Shown: positions 1 to 5,325 of the stretch, one piece after another
How the letters are laid out: each line of letters begins with the position of its first letter
Position numbering within the stretch: position 1 is the first letter of the stretch
Source of the DNA: an uncultured Clostridia bacterium
GTDB lineage: Bacteria > Bacillota > Clostridia > Lachnospirales > Lachnospiraceae
DNA: 7,885 nt
Assembly: GCA_937888895.1 (NCBI GenBank)
Contig: CALASV010000079.1
Span: 1 to 7,885, forward strand
Direction of reading: 5' to 3'
Made by a program: the position numbers and the translations under genes
Notes under the pieces: generated by a model
Seen by the model: the letters and a program-made list of their open reading frames with translations, nothing else
What the model was told of the DNA's origin: nothing
The model's database searches: none

Positions 1-48
1 AAACCATGGTCTGATGCAACAGCAATATTTTGGTACTTAAAATTTTAA
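1..48 (+). CDS. possible 3' end of an unidentified upstream gene (partial)
   Basis: Frame 1 is open from the window edge to a TAA at 46-48 and would encode a 15-residue tail, KPWSDATAIFWYLKF. The composition looks protein-like, but the stretch is too short to recognise a family. A second frame is also open for 12 codons (NHGLMQQQYFGT, stop at 38-40), so the frame choice is uncertain. Confidence 0.25.
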   Translation, partial: KPWSDATAIFWYLKF

Positions 49-57
49 TGACTAATT

Positions 58-86
58 TTGAATAGTTTCATAAATTAATCTGTTAT
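58..86 (+). promoter_or_regulatory. candidate promoter for the GNAT gene
   Basis: TTGAAT at 58-63 and TGTTAT at 81-86 are separated by 17 bases and resemble a sigma-A -35/-10 pair (four of six matches each). The start codon follows 28 bases later, behind an AAAAGGAA ribosome binding site at 98-105. In DNA this AT-rich, such matches can arise by chance. Confidence 0.3.
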
Positions 87-113
87 TGTAAAAGTAGAAA
101 AGGAATAAACAAT

Positions 114-587
114 ATGAATTTTATATGGTGTGATTATAATCCCAAAACAATGGATTATATCGAAAGTTGGCTGGATGAAAGTGCTATTAAATCCACAGGT
201 TTAGATGAGGGGTTTCGGGATTTTTATGAATATTGGGTGAAAGAAGATGGATTTGTTGTAGGAAAGAATTTTTGGTGTAAAGTTGTTTTTGAAAATGACA
301 ATCCATTTGCTGTTATTGCATTCTGTTTGCATGAAGGTAAAATAATGATTATGGAACTAGTTATTGTACCTGAAAAAAGAGGACAGGGTAGAGCTTCAAA
401 GTTACTGAAAGAATTTCTGGAAAGTGAAGAAATAATTGGTTTTGCCATACATAAAAGTGAAGCAACTATATATCCAAGCAATACAGCATCAAAAAAGGCA
501 TTTGAAAATGCTGGGTTTAAATATCATTACACTCACGAAGACGAGGATGCTATGTATTATGTTTACGAAAGTGGCTTGGATGATTAA
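114..587 (+). CDS. GNAT family N-acetyltransferase
   Basis: A 157-residue protein of the Gcn5-related acetyltransferase fold, which moves an acetyl group from acetyl-CoA to an amine; the substrate cannot be read from the sequence. Motif A lies at residues 80-98: the strand MELVIVPEKR is followed by R89-G-Q-G92-R-A94, which fits the acetyl-CoA pyrophosphate loop pattern R/QxxGxG/A. Motif B follows as SNTASKKAFENAGF at 122-135, the helix-turn typical of the C-terminal half. The N-terminal half is variable, as usual in the family. The ATG start is supported by AAAAGGAA at 98-105. The 3' end overlaps an ATG at 580 that opens a HAD hydrolase remnant, so the two once probably formed a coupled pair. 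Small GNATs of this kind are common cargo and can modify drugs, metabolites or proteins; no specific role is claimed. Confidence 0.88.
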   Translation: MNFIWCDYNPKTMDYIESWLDESAIKSTGLDEGFRDFYEYWVKEDGFVVGKNFWCKVVFENDNPFAVIAFCLHEGKIMIMELVIVPEKRGQGRASKLLKEFLESEEIIGFAIHKSEATIYPSNTASKKAFENAGFKYHYTHEDEDAMYYVYESGLDD

Positions 588-615
588 AAATGTTATTTTT
601 GATTTAGGTAAATAG
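580..615 (+). pseudogene. N-terminal remnant of a HAD-superfamily hydrolase gene
   Basis: An ATG at 580-582, inside the end of the GNAT gene (ATGATTAA overlap), reads MIKNVIFDLGK and then meets TAG at 613-615. MIKNVIFDLG is the classic start of HAD-like phosphatases, where the Asp of FDLG is the nucleophile of motif I. Nothing after the stop continues the fold: no motif II-IV is visible in 616-734, and the next gene begins at 735. The overlap with the GNAT stop suggests the lost gene was translationally coupled to the acetyltransferase. The match is only 10 residues, so chance cannot be excluded, but the motif, the start codon and the coupled position agree. Confidence 0.5.
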
Positions 616-734
616 CTTCTTGATACTAACTCAAGTGAATATTTGAAAAAATATTTTGTAAGATAAAATCTAAGTTGGTTACTAATGAAATAGTAAAATT
701 AAAAATTGTAGAAAGATATTGTGAGGTATTTGGA

Positions 735-1388
735 ATGGCATCCAACATGATTCATTATGTAATTTCTAAAAAAATACTGGAAAGAATTGAAGTAGAAGAT
801 TCTAAAAGATTTCTTTTTGGAGCATCTATTGTTCCAGATATTTCTATTCATGAGGATGGTTCTTATGATAAAGCACATTTTCAAGGATGGTCAATAGACT
901 ATTTGAAGAAAGGAATTGATTGGAGTTTGTTTGAACAACAATATTATAATAGTTTTGATATGGATTCTATATATTTGGGATATTGGTGTCATTTAATTCA
1001 AGATGCCATATGGTTTCATGATATAGTTGACAAGTGTATTCGGATATATCCTCAAGATATTCGGAAAAATTATTATCAAAAAGGATATAGTGATTATAAA
1101 AGATTAAATTATCTTTTATCAAAAGAATATCATCTTGTTGTTCCTTCTTTTTCTCAACAGGATATTCCAATAAAAGAAATACGAAAGGATTTGGTACAGA
1201 CAAAATTGGATGCGTTTTATAAACAATTTAATTTTGTAGAATGTACAAAAAATGATTTGATAGTATATACTTGGGATGTAGTTATAAAGTATATAGAAAA
1301 ATGTGTGGAATTCTGTGTTTATGAAATAGAAGCAAGGAAAAACAATGGAGTAAGAAGTAATCCATCTCATTTTTTTGTTGTGTTGTAG
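735..1388 (+). CDS. zinc-dependent phospholipase C-like protein
   Basis: A predicted 217-residue protein resembling the zinc-dependent phospholipase C / S1-P1 nuclease-like family often annotated as a hydrolase. Candidate metal ligands are spread as in that family: H7 in MASNMIHYVI, the block GASIVPDISIH with D35 and H39, H48 in KAHFQ, and H86xxxD90 followed by H95 in YLGYWCHLIQDAIWFHD. There is no signal peptide, so it is probably cytoplasmic. I chose the ATG at 735 because GTGAGG at 721-726 is well spaced and family members usually start MxxNxxHY; the frame stays open upstream to a TTG at 675, which lacks a good binding site. A weak promoter may lie at 642-669 (TTTGAA, then TAAAAT). The last residues (about RSNPSHFFVVL) may be altered by a junction, because a repeated seam motif begins at 1383. 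The true substrate is unknown. Confidence 0.65.
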   Translation: MASNMIHYVISKKILERIEVEDSKRFLFGASIVPDISIHEDGSYDKAHFQGWSIDYLKKGIDWSLFEQQYYNSFDMDSIYLGYWCHLIQDAIWFHDIVDKCIRIYPQDIRKNYYQKGYSDYKRLNYLLSKEYHLVVPSFSQQDIPIKEIRKDLVQTKLDAFYKQFNFVECTKNDLIVYTWDVVIKYIEKCVEFCVYEIEARKNNGVRSNPSHFFVVL

Positions 1389-1406
1389 AAAGAAAAATAA
1401 GAATTC
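1383..1406 (+). repeat. intergenic seam motif, copy 1
   Basis: TTGTAGAAAG followed by AAAAATAAGAATTC is one of several closely similar A-rich sequences found in gaps of this island (others at 1491-1513, 2516-2539 and 3157-3182; a weaker one at 1537-1559). It overlaps the stop of the phospholipase-like gene and leads directly into the broken kinase fragment. Confidence 0.45.
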
Positions 1407-1481
1407 TACATAAATAATACAGGGAAAAGTGTTGATGAAACGGTAGAAGAAATAGTGACATTTGTAAAAGGTATTGAGTGA
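1402..1481 (+). pseudogene. truncated duplicate of the P-loop kinase 3' end
   Basis: From TTC at 1404 the frame reads FYINNTGKSVDETVEEIV and continues TFVKGIE to a TGA at 1479-1481. This is nearly identical, at both protein and DNA level, to the last 25 or so codons of the intact kinase at 2554-3069 (FYIDNTNKSVDETVEEIV, then TFIKGIEQ). The rest of the kinase, including the nucleotide-binding loop, is missing, and no start codon or ribosome binding site leads in. It is therefore the leftover tail of a second kinase copy, or a fragment deposited by recombination. Conservation of codons as well as residues suggests the copies separated recently. Confidence 0.85.
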
Positions 1482-1490
1482 TAATTTTAG

Positions 1491-1513
1491 GTTATAGAAA
1501 GTAAAAAATAAGA
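1491..1513 (+). repeat. intergenic seam motif, copy 2
   Basis: GTTATAGAAAGTAAAAAAT followed by AAGA is the same as the sequence at 3157-3179 except for one base in 23. In both places it follows the 3' end of a kinase copy. It starts 9 bases after the fragment's stop here, but 87 bases after the stop of the intact gene. Confidence 0.6.
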
Positions 1514-1536
1514 CAAGCTAATGAAAATATGCGATG

Positions 1537-1559
1537 TTTTGTAAGATAAAATAAGAATT
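1537..1559 (+). repeat. second short intergenic repeat shared with 654-669
   Basis: TTTTGTAAGATAAAAT occurs identically at 654-669 and 1537-1552, each time in the gap ahead of a gene (the phospholipase-like gene and the AraC regulator). Here it runs on into AAGAATT, the end of the other seam motif. TAAAAT inside it could act as a -10 element, but no convincing -35 box sits at the right distance at 1537. Confidence 0.4.
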
Positions 1560-1626
1560 TAGCAAATAAAGTCGAGAATTATTTTTGTATTATGTAGTAT
1601 TCTATGTTCATAAGGTGGTGAACAAG

Positions 1627-2502
1627 ATGGAAGAACATATAGAAGCTGTTCAAAGAATGCAAGATTATATTCAACTAAATCTTAATAAAGATATTACTAT
1701 GGCAGAATTGGCGAGAGTATCTAACTATTCTCCATGGTATTCGTATAGATTATTTGTCAAATTGTTAGGAATGACACCAGCTGTATATATTAGAAGATTG
1801 AGGTTATCAAAATCAGCATTAAGACTAAGAGATGAAAAAATAAGAATTATTGATGTTGCTTTAGAAACAGGATTTGATAGTGTGGACGGATATCAAAGAG
1901 CATTTTATAAAGAATTTGGATATAATCCATGTGAATATTCTATGTGTCCTATTCCGATATATTTGTTTAAGCCTTATGGGATAAAATATTCTAAAAGAAG
2001 TGGGGATACAAAAATAAGTGATGTGAAAAGTGTATTTGTTCAAGTAATAGAAAAACCAGAACGAAAGGTTATCATCAAACGAGGTAAAGAAGCAAAAGAA
2101 TATTGGAAATACTGTGAAGAAGTTGGATGTGACATTTGGGGATTATTAAGTAGTATTAAATCAATGAGTGGTGAACCTATATGTTTATGGCTACCACAAA
2201 AGTATATAAAAGAAGAAACCTCAGAATATGTACAAGGTGTGGAAGTATCCGTAGATTTTTCTGGAGAAATTCCAAATGGTTTTGATATAATAGAACTACC
2301 AAAATGTAAATATATTATGTTTCAGGGCGAATCTTTTGAAGAAGTAAATTTTGGAGAAGCTATACAGCAGGTTATGGAAGCAATAAAAAAATATAATCCA
2401 CAGATAATAGGCTATCAATGGGATATTTCTAATCCATGTATTCAGTTAGAACCTATAGGAACAAGAGGATATATAGAATTGCATCCTGTAAAAGATATGT
2501 AG
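1627..2502 (+). CDS. AraC family transcriptional regulator with GyrI-like effector-binding domain
   Basis: A predicted 291-residue DNA-binding regulator with the Rob-like layout: DNA-binding domain first, effector domain second. Residues 5-105 carry the two helix-turn-helices of the AraC/XylS family; the first includes ITMAELARVSNYSPWYSYRLF, and the second matches the family signature (KIRIIDVALETGFDS, then GYQRAFYKEFGYNP at 71-101). Residues about 135-288 look like a GyrI-like/SOUL-type small-molecule domain, with a KPERKVIIKRG strand near the start and a C-terminal PIGTRGYIELHPVK strand. I chose the ATG at 1627, preceded by AAGGTGG at 1612-1618; the upstream TTG at 1585 adds 14 residues but has no binding site. 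Such proteins commonly activate efflux or detoxification genes when they bind hydrophobic compounds. Its target here is unknown; the neighbouring enzymes are candidates only by position. Confidence 0.9.
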   Translation: MEEHIEAVQRMQDYIQLNLNKDITMAELARVSNYSPWYSYRLFVKLLGMTPAVYIRRLRLSKSALRLRDEKIRIIDVALETGFDSVDGYQRAFYKEFGYNPCEYSMCPIPIYLFKPYGIKYSKRSGDTKISDVKSVFVQVIEKPERKVIIKRGKEAKEYWKYCEEVGCDIWGLLSSIKSMSGEPICLWLPQKYIKEETSEYVQGVEVSVDFSGEIPNGFDIIELPKCKYIMFQGESFEEVNFGEAIQQVMEAIKKYNPQIIGYQWDISNPCIQLEPIGTRGYIELHPVKDM

Positions 2503-2515
2503 ATAAATTTCAAGT

Positions 2516-2539
2516 GGTAGAAATTGAAAAATAAGAATT
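2516..2539 (+). repeat. intergenic seam motif, copy 3
   Basis: GTAGAAATTG followed by AAAAATAAGAATT lies in the short gap between the AraC regulator and the kinase. It matches the other seam copies mainly in TAGAAA and AAAAATAAGAATT. The kinase ribosome binding site (GGAG at 2540-2543) begins immediately after it. Confidence 0.45.
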
Positions 2540-2553
2540 GGAGAGTTGGATGA

Positions 2554-3069
2554 ATGAAAACTTTAGTGATATTGAGTGCAGCTTGTGGAGTTGGTAAATC
2601 TACAATAAAAGATACATTGAACGAAAGCAATATATTAGACAATTATGTTTGTATTGATACTGATGAAGTTGGTATCAATTGGTGGGATTATGCAGGAACA
2701 AAGAATGAATCTAAATTTAGTGATGATTGTTTAGCTGAAGCTGTTCGAATGTCGAATGATAAAAATTTGCTTTTTGCGACATGTATGAATCCATTAGATT
2801 TTTATGGGAAAATTAGCATTCCACAGTGTATTACATCAACTTTTTTTATTGGAATGACTTGTTCTGATGAAGAAATTACTTTGAGATTGAAAGCAAGACC
2901 AAAAGAAAGAATGTGTGGAAGTGATGAATTTATTGCTGGACAAATCCAATATAATGATTGGTTTAAGGAGAATGCAGGTAAATTCCAATTCTACATAGAT
3001 AATACAAATAAAAGTGTTGATGAAACGGTAGAAGAAATAGTGACATTTATAAAAGGTATTGAACAATAA
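2554..3069 (+). CDS. P-loop nucleotide-binding protein, small kinase-like AAA family ATPase
   Basis: A 171-residue P-loop protein with the build of small nucleoside or shikimate-type kinases. After the first strand (KTLVIL), the nucleotide-binding loop is AACGVGKST at residues 9-17. The first Gly of the usual GxxxxGKS/T pattern is Ala here, which many members of this group tolerate. CIDTDEVG at 33-40 would supply the acidic residues near the phosphates. The lid-like region LRLKARPKERMCGSDE is rich in Arg and Lys, as in kinases that close over ATP. The substrate cannot be told. GGAG at 2540-2543 supports the ATG at 2554; an overlapping ATG at 2550 opens only a short frame. A fragment of a second copy lies at 1402-1481. 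Similar proteins occur in both metabolic and antibiotic-phosphorylating families, so no specific function is assigned. Confidence 0.78.
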   Translation: MKTLVILSAACGVGKSTIKDTLNESNILDNYVCIDTDEVGINWWDYAGTKNESKFSDDCLAEAVRMSNDKNLLFATCMNPLDFYGKISIPQCITSTFFIGMTCSDEEITLRLKARPKERMCGSDEFIAGQIQYNDWFKENAGKFQFYIDNTNKSVDETVEEIVTFIKGIEQ

Positions 3070-3100
3070 CTTCCAATTTTTATAATTGAATCAAGCCCAT

Positions 3101-3123
3101 ACAATAGAACTCCGTTCTATTGT
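3101..3123. repeat. perfect 10-bp inverted repeat (hairpin)
   Basis: ACAATAGAAC at 3101-3110 and GTTCTATTGT at 3114-3123 are perfect reverse complements around the loop TCC. It lies 31 bases after the kinase stop. No T-run follows (TATCACTTG), so it is a poor Rho-independent terminator; it could protect the 3' end of the message or mark a small insertion. It lies within an 87-base stretch that is absent after the truncated kinase copy. Confidence 0.6.
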
Positions 3124-3156
3124 TATCACTTGTAAAAAGAACTCGCTCAATTCTAA

Positions 3157-3182
3157 GTTATAGAGAGTAAAAAATAAGAATT
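3157..3182 (+). repeat. intergenic seam motif, copy 4
   Basis: GTTATAGAGAGTAAAAAAT followed by AAGAATT lies just ahead of the histidine phosphatase. It differs from the copy at 1491 by one base in the first 23, and the TTTTACGGAGGG ribosome binding region follows directly. A weaker relative, AGATAAAAAATTTTACAGG at 4351-4369, precedes the membrane protein gene. Confidence 0.55.
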
Positions 3183-3198
3183 TTACGGAGGGATATAC

Positions 3199-3729
3199 AT
3201 GACAAAGTTTTATTTTATAAGGCATGGACAAATGGATAATTCTATGGCAGGAGAAAAATTTTATAAGGGATTTAGTTATCATATGATGACTTTGTCTGAA
3301 AAAGGAATTAGTCAAATATATGAAACTGCCAAAAATGAAAAACTAAAGGATGCGGAATTAATTATTACATCACCATTTGGTAGAACAATGCATAGTGCAG
3401 CCATTTTATCGAAAGAGTTAAACATAGATATAAGAGTAGAAACTGATTTACATGAGTGGTTAGCTGACGGAGTCACATATGAATTTTTGTCTGATGAAGA
3501 GGCTTCTCGTTCCTATCAATGCTTGACTGAAAATAAAGGACATCATCCGATAGGAGAAATATGTATATGGGAATCTGCAGAACAGATGAAAAAACGTGTC
3601 ATGAAAGTTTTGGACAAATATACAAAATATGATTCTGTTATTGTTGTATGTCATGGAACTCTTATGCAGTATGTATTAGAAATAGAACATCCTATGAATG
3701 GACAAATACAGGAGTTTATCTATGGGTGA
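3199..3729 (+). CDS. histidine phosphatase family protein (phosphoglycerate mutase-like)
   Basis: A 176-residue cytoplasmic enzyme of branch 1 of the histidine phosphatase superfamily, which removes or moves phosphate through a phosphohistidine. The phosphate pocket is visible: R8-H9-G10 in FYFIRHGQMD with H9 as nucleophile, R62 in TSPFGRTMHSA, the probable acid E86 in LHEW, and the second histidine H152 in VVCHGTLM. Length fits small broad-specificity phosphatases; the substrate (sugar phosphate, nucleotide or other) cannot be inferred. The ATG is strongly supported by CGGAGGG at 3186-3192. The C terminus is short, ending IQEFIYG, but all catalytic residues lie before it. A 70-base gap with no clear terminator separates it from the Nudix gene, so the two are probably co-transcribed. 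Confidence 0.88.
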   Translation: MTKFYFIRHGQMDNSMAGEKFYKGFSYHMMTLSEKGISQIYETAKNEKLKDAELIITSPFGRTMHSAAILSKELNIDIRVETDLHEWLADGVTYEFLSDEEASRSYQCLTENKGHHPIGEICIWESAEQMKKRVMKVLDKYTKYDSVIVVCHGTLMQYVLEIEHPMNGQIQEFIYG

Positions 3730-3799
3730 GAAAGCATAATATTCAGATTATCAGTGAGTCTAAATTTATGTGAATATTTGAACTTGGAGATGGTATGAT

Positions 3800-4312
3800 A
3801 TGGAAAAAATTCTTATAATGGATGAAAAAAATTATTCTCCTGATTTAGAAGAAATTTATCGGGTAGCGGTAAGAGGAATTATTTTTATTGATGGCAAATT
3901 GCTAATGATAGAAGATGATTTTGGGGAAGTGAAACTCCCAGGTGGTGGAGTGGATAACACAGAAGATGACTACCAAGCATTAGTACGAGAAGTAAAAGAA
4001 GAAACTGGATATGATGTAATTCTAGAAACAATGGTACCGTTTGGAGAAATAGAAGAAAAAAGATTATCCGTTTATGAACCAATGATTTGGCATCAAATTA
4101 GTCGTCTGTATTTTTGTCATGTTTACCCAAAGAAAGGAATCTGCAATTATACAGAAGATGAGAAGAAGTATGGATTTAAGCAAGTATTGTATACTTTGAA
4201 TGAAGCATTAGAGAAGAATAGAATAATGCTTGAAAAAGAAGGCAAACAGGCTTGGACTCAGAGAGAATATAAAACTTTGTTACTTATACAAGATTATTTA
4301 GCAAATAAGTAA
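3800..4312 (+). CDS. Nudix hydrolase
   Basis: A 170-residue enzyme of the Nudix family, which cleaves nucleoside diphosphates linked to another group and uses Mg2+. The Nudix box is complete at residues 49-71: G49, five residues, E55, seven residues, then R63-E-V-K-E-E-T-G70-Y71, an exact fit to GX5EX7REUXEEXGU. The preceding strand and loop VKLPGGG are also typical. An N-terminal strand RVAVRGIIFIDGKLLMIED starts the domain. The C-terminal helices (about 120-168) are less conserved and normally set specificity, which cannot be read here. GGAG at 3785-3788 supports the ATG at 3800, with a slightly long spacing of 11 bases. It sits among other small phosphate-handling enzymes (kinase and histidine phosphatase). 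Confidence 0.93.
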   Translation: MEKILIMDEKNYSPDLEEIYRVAVRGIIFIDGKLLMIEDDFGEVKLPGGGVDNTEDDYQALVREVKEETGYDVILETMVPFGEIEEKRLSVYEPMIWHQISRLYFCHVYPKKGICNYTEDEKKYGFKQVLYTLNEALEKNRIMLEKEGKQAWTQREYKTLLLIQDYLANK

Positions 4313-4328
4313 ATACAATTTTGTGGGT

Positions 4329-4359
4329 GTTTGAAATTTTCAAACTGTCAAGATAAAAA
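4329..4359 (+). promoter_or_regulatory. 17-bp dyad overlapping a candidate promoter
   Basis: GTTTGAAATTTTCAAAC at 4329-4345 is a perfect palindrome with one central base. The left arm contains TTGAAA (4331-4336), a possible -35 box, and 17 bases later TAAAAA at 4354-4359 could be a -10 box. This would start a message about 15 bases ahead of the membrane protein gene, with the dyad as an operator. It lies directly after the Nudix stop and lacks a GC-rich stem, so a terminator role is unlikely. Confidence 0.3.
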
Positions 4360-4380
4360 ATTTTACAGGAGGTAAAAGTA

Positions 4381-4605
4381 TTGAAACTACATAAAACAAA
4401 AATGATAGTACCTATTTTGATTACAGTTGTTATTGTAGTGTATTGTGTTGTTTACTTTGGCATTTCTATGTTGCTATTTCGTGGTTTATGGCAATTTCTT
4501 TTAGGAATTGTACCACTTGTCTTAGCAGTAGTTATGGTCAAAGTTTGCATAGAGAGAATAAACGAGATAAGGAATGGAGAAGAAGATGATATTAGTAAAT
4601 ACTGA
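4381..4605 (+). CDS. small two-helix membrane protein of unknown function
   Basis: A 74-residue protein with two hydrophobic segments, about residues 8-32 (MIVPILITVVIVVYCVVYF and following) and 37-56 (WQFLLGIVPLVLAVVMVKVC), separated by a short turn containing an Arg. The basic start (KLHKTK) and acidic tail (NGEEDDISKY) suggest both ends face the cytoplasm. The start is TTG, chosen because a full AGGAGGT at 4367-4373 sits 7 bases upstream. The end overlaps the YbjQ gene by 20 bases, so the two are almost certainly translated together and may work together. I do not recognise a named family. Confidence 0.75.
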   Translation: MKLHKTKMIVPILITVVIVVYCVVYFGISMLLFRGLWQFLLGIVPLVLAVVMVKVCIERINEIRNGEEDDISKY

Positions 4606-4903
4606 TTACATTAGTGGAAAAGAATTAGAAATGTTAGGGCTTGTGAAGGGAAGTACCATTCAATCCAAGCATTTGGGAAAGGATATTACACAGAGTCTTA
4701 AAACTTTAGTCGGAGGAGAGTTGAAAGCCTATAATGAGATGATGAATGAAGCAAGAGCGATTGCTACGAAACGAATGGTAAGTGAAGCAGAAGGAATGGG
4801 TGCAGATGCGATAGTGAATGTTCGTTATGCTTCGGCTGCTGTGATGCAAGGAGCTGCAGAAGTAATTGTATATGGTACTGCTGTGAAATTTGTTCAGAAA
4901 TAG
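4586..4903 (+). CDS. YbjQ family (UPF0145, heavy-metal-binding domain) protein
   Basis: A predicted 105-residue protein of the YbjQ/UPF0145 family, whose members form small ring-like oligomers; a metal-binding role has been proposed, but the biochemical function is unsettled. Family landmarks: a first strand and turn ending GLVKGSTI (18-25); the conserved LVGGELKAYNEMMNEAR (41-57), corresponding to the VGGRSGAYEKELRKAR of E. coli YbjQ; AEGMGADAIVNVRY (68-81); and the final VIVYGTAVKF (93-102). The length is normal. I prefer the ATG at 4586, which has GGAG at 4576-4579; the in-frame ATG at 4574 would add four residues, but AAGGA directly abuts it. It overlaps the upstream membrane protein gene by 20 bases. 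A terminator follows at 4941. Confidence 0.9.
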   Translation: MILVNTDYISGKELEMLGLVKGSTIQSKHLGKDITQSLKTLVGGELKAYNEMMNEARAIATKRMVSEAEGMGADAIVNVRYASAAVMQGAAEVIVYGTAVKFVQK

Positions 4904-4940
4904 TATAAGATTTGCTTAAAATAGAATAGAAACATCTTCT

Positions 4941-4976
4941 AACCATTGTAACCTATTTATTACAGTGGTTTTTCTT
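4941..4976 (+). terminator. Rho-independent terminator closing the accessory genes
   Basis: AACCATTGTAA (4941-4951) pairs with TTACAGTGGTT (4960-4970) with one G-U wobble over 11 pairs, around the 8-base loop CCTATTTA. TTTCTT follows. It lies 38 bases after the ybjQ-like stop and just ahead of the palindromic array; the leading half-site of the array overlaps its T-tract. Confidence 0.75.
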
Positions 4977-5271
4977 ATGTCCAAAAGTGGAGAGGAAAAA
5001 GTGGGAAGCAAAACCTTTGGACATAATGTCCAGAAGTGGAGAGCCAAAAGGGAAAGAAGAACCTTTGGACATAATGTCCAAAAGTGGAGAGCCAAAAAGA
5101 GAAAGCAAACCTTTGGACATAATGTCCAGAAGAGGGAGTGATAAAAGAGAAACAAAACTTTTGGACATAATGTCCAGAAGTGGGGTGATAAAAGAGAAAC
5201 AAAACTTTTGGACATAATGTCCAGAAGTGGAGTGTTAAAAAGAGAACTAAAACTTTTGGACATTGTGTTCA
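4969..5271. repeat. tandem array of ~48-bp units each centred on the dyad TGGACATAATGTCCA
   Basis: Perfect 15-bp dyads occur at 5018-5032, 5066-5080, 5114-5128, 5162-5176 and 5209-5223. A decayed copy (TGGACATTGTGTTCA) lies at 5257-5271 and a half-site (ATGTCCA) at 4977-4983. Spacing is 48, 48, 48, 47 and 48, with 49 before the first. Copies 1-3 are preceded by ACCT, copies 4-6 by ACTT. After most dyads comes G/AAAGTGGAG or a close variant, then a purine-rich linker with AAAGAGAAA. In RNA each dyad could form a 6-bp stem with a UAA loop, 8 bp in copy 2. With the flanking bases, the stretch between the ybjQ-like stop and maff2 (4904-5361) holds no credible gene: frames through the array repeat 16-residue units only because the period is near 48, and the 47-base step breaks them. 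Function unknown; repeated binding sites for a dimeric protein or a transfer-related site are possible. Confidence 0.95.
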
Positions 5272-5284
5272 GAAGTGAGGAAAG

Positions 5285-5325
5285 AGCTTGGAAGCGTGAG
5301 AGAAAGTTTCCAAGCTTTTTCTTTT
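5285..5325 (+). terminator. Rho-independent terminator or attenuator ahead of the transfer genes
   Basis: AGCTTGGAA (5285-5293) pairs perfectly with TTCCAAGCT (5308-5316) around a 14-base loop; a G-U and A-U pairs extend the base, and TTTTCTTTT follows. Only about 30 bases separate its T-tract from the maff2 ribosome binding site, leaving little room for a promoter. Transcription of the transfer operon may therefore have to pass through it, which would make it an attenuator. Confidence 0.75.

Noticed and set aside
224..481. - strand frame inside the GNAT gene
   Set aside because: It is antisense to a clear acetyltransferase, with no recognisable domain or binding site.
675..734. N-terminal extension of the phospholipase-like protein from TTG at 675
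   Set aside because: There is no ribosome binding site ahead of the TTG, while the ATG at 735 has GTGAGG and gives the family's usual N terminus.
4987..5217. + strand frame with 16-residue repeats (PLDIMSKSGEPK-type) through the array
   Set aside because: It starts at a GTG with no ribosome binding site, exists only because the repeat period is a multiple of three, and is broken by the 47-base step between copies 4 and 5.
4916..5263. Overlapping - strand frames through the array
   Set aside because: Three different frames are open over the same repeats, which is expected from a palindromic 48-base period; there are no starts with binding sites and the composition is odd.
4969..5271. CRISPR array
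   Set aside because: The linkers between palindromes are themselves repeated copies rather than unique spacers, and no cas gene is in the window.
4969..5271. Plasmid-type iteron origin
   Set aside because: Spaced direct repeats would fit, but there is no replication initiator gene, DnaA box or obvious AT-rich melting region beside them; kept only as a loose possibility.
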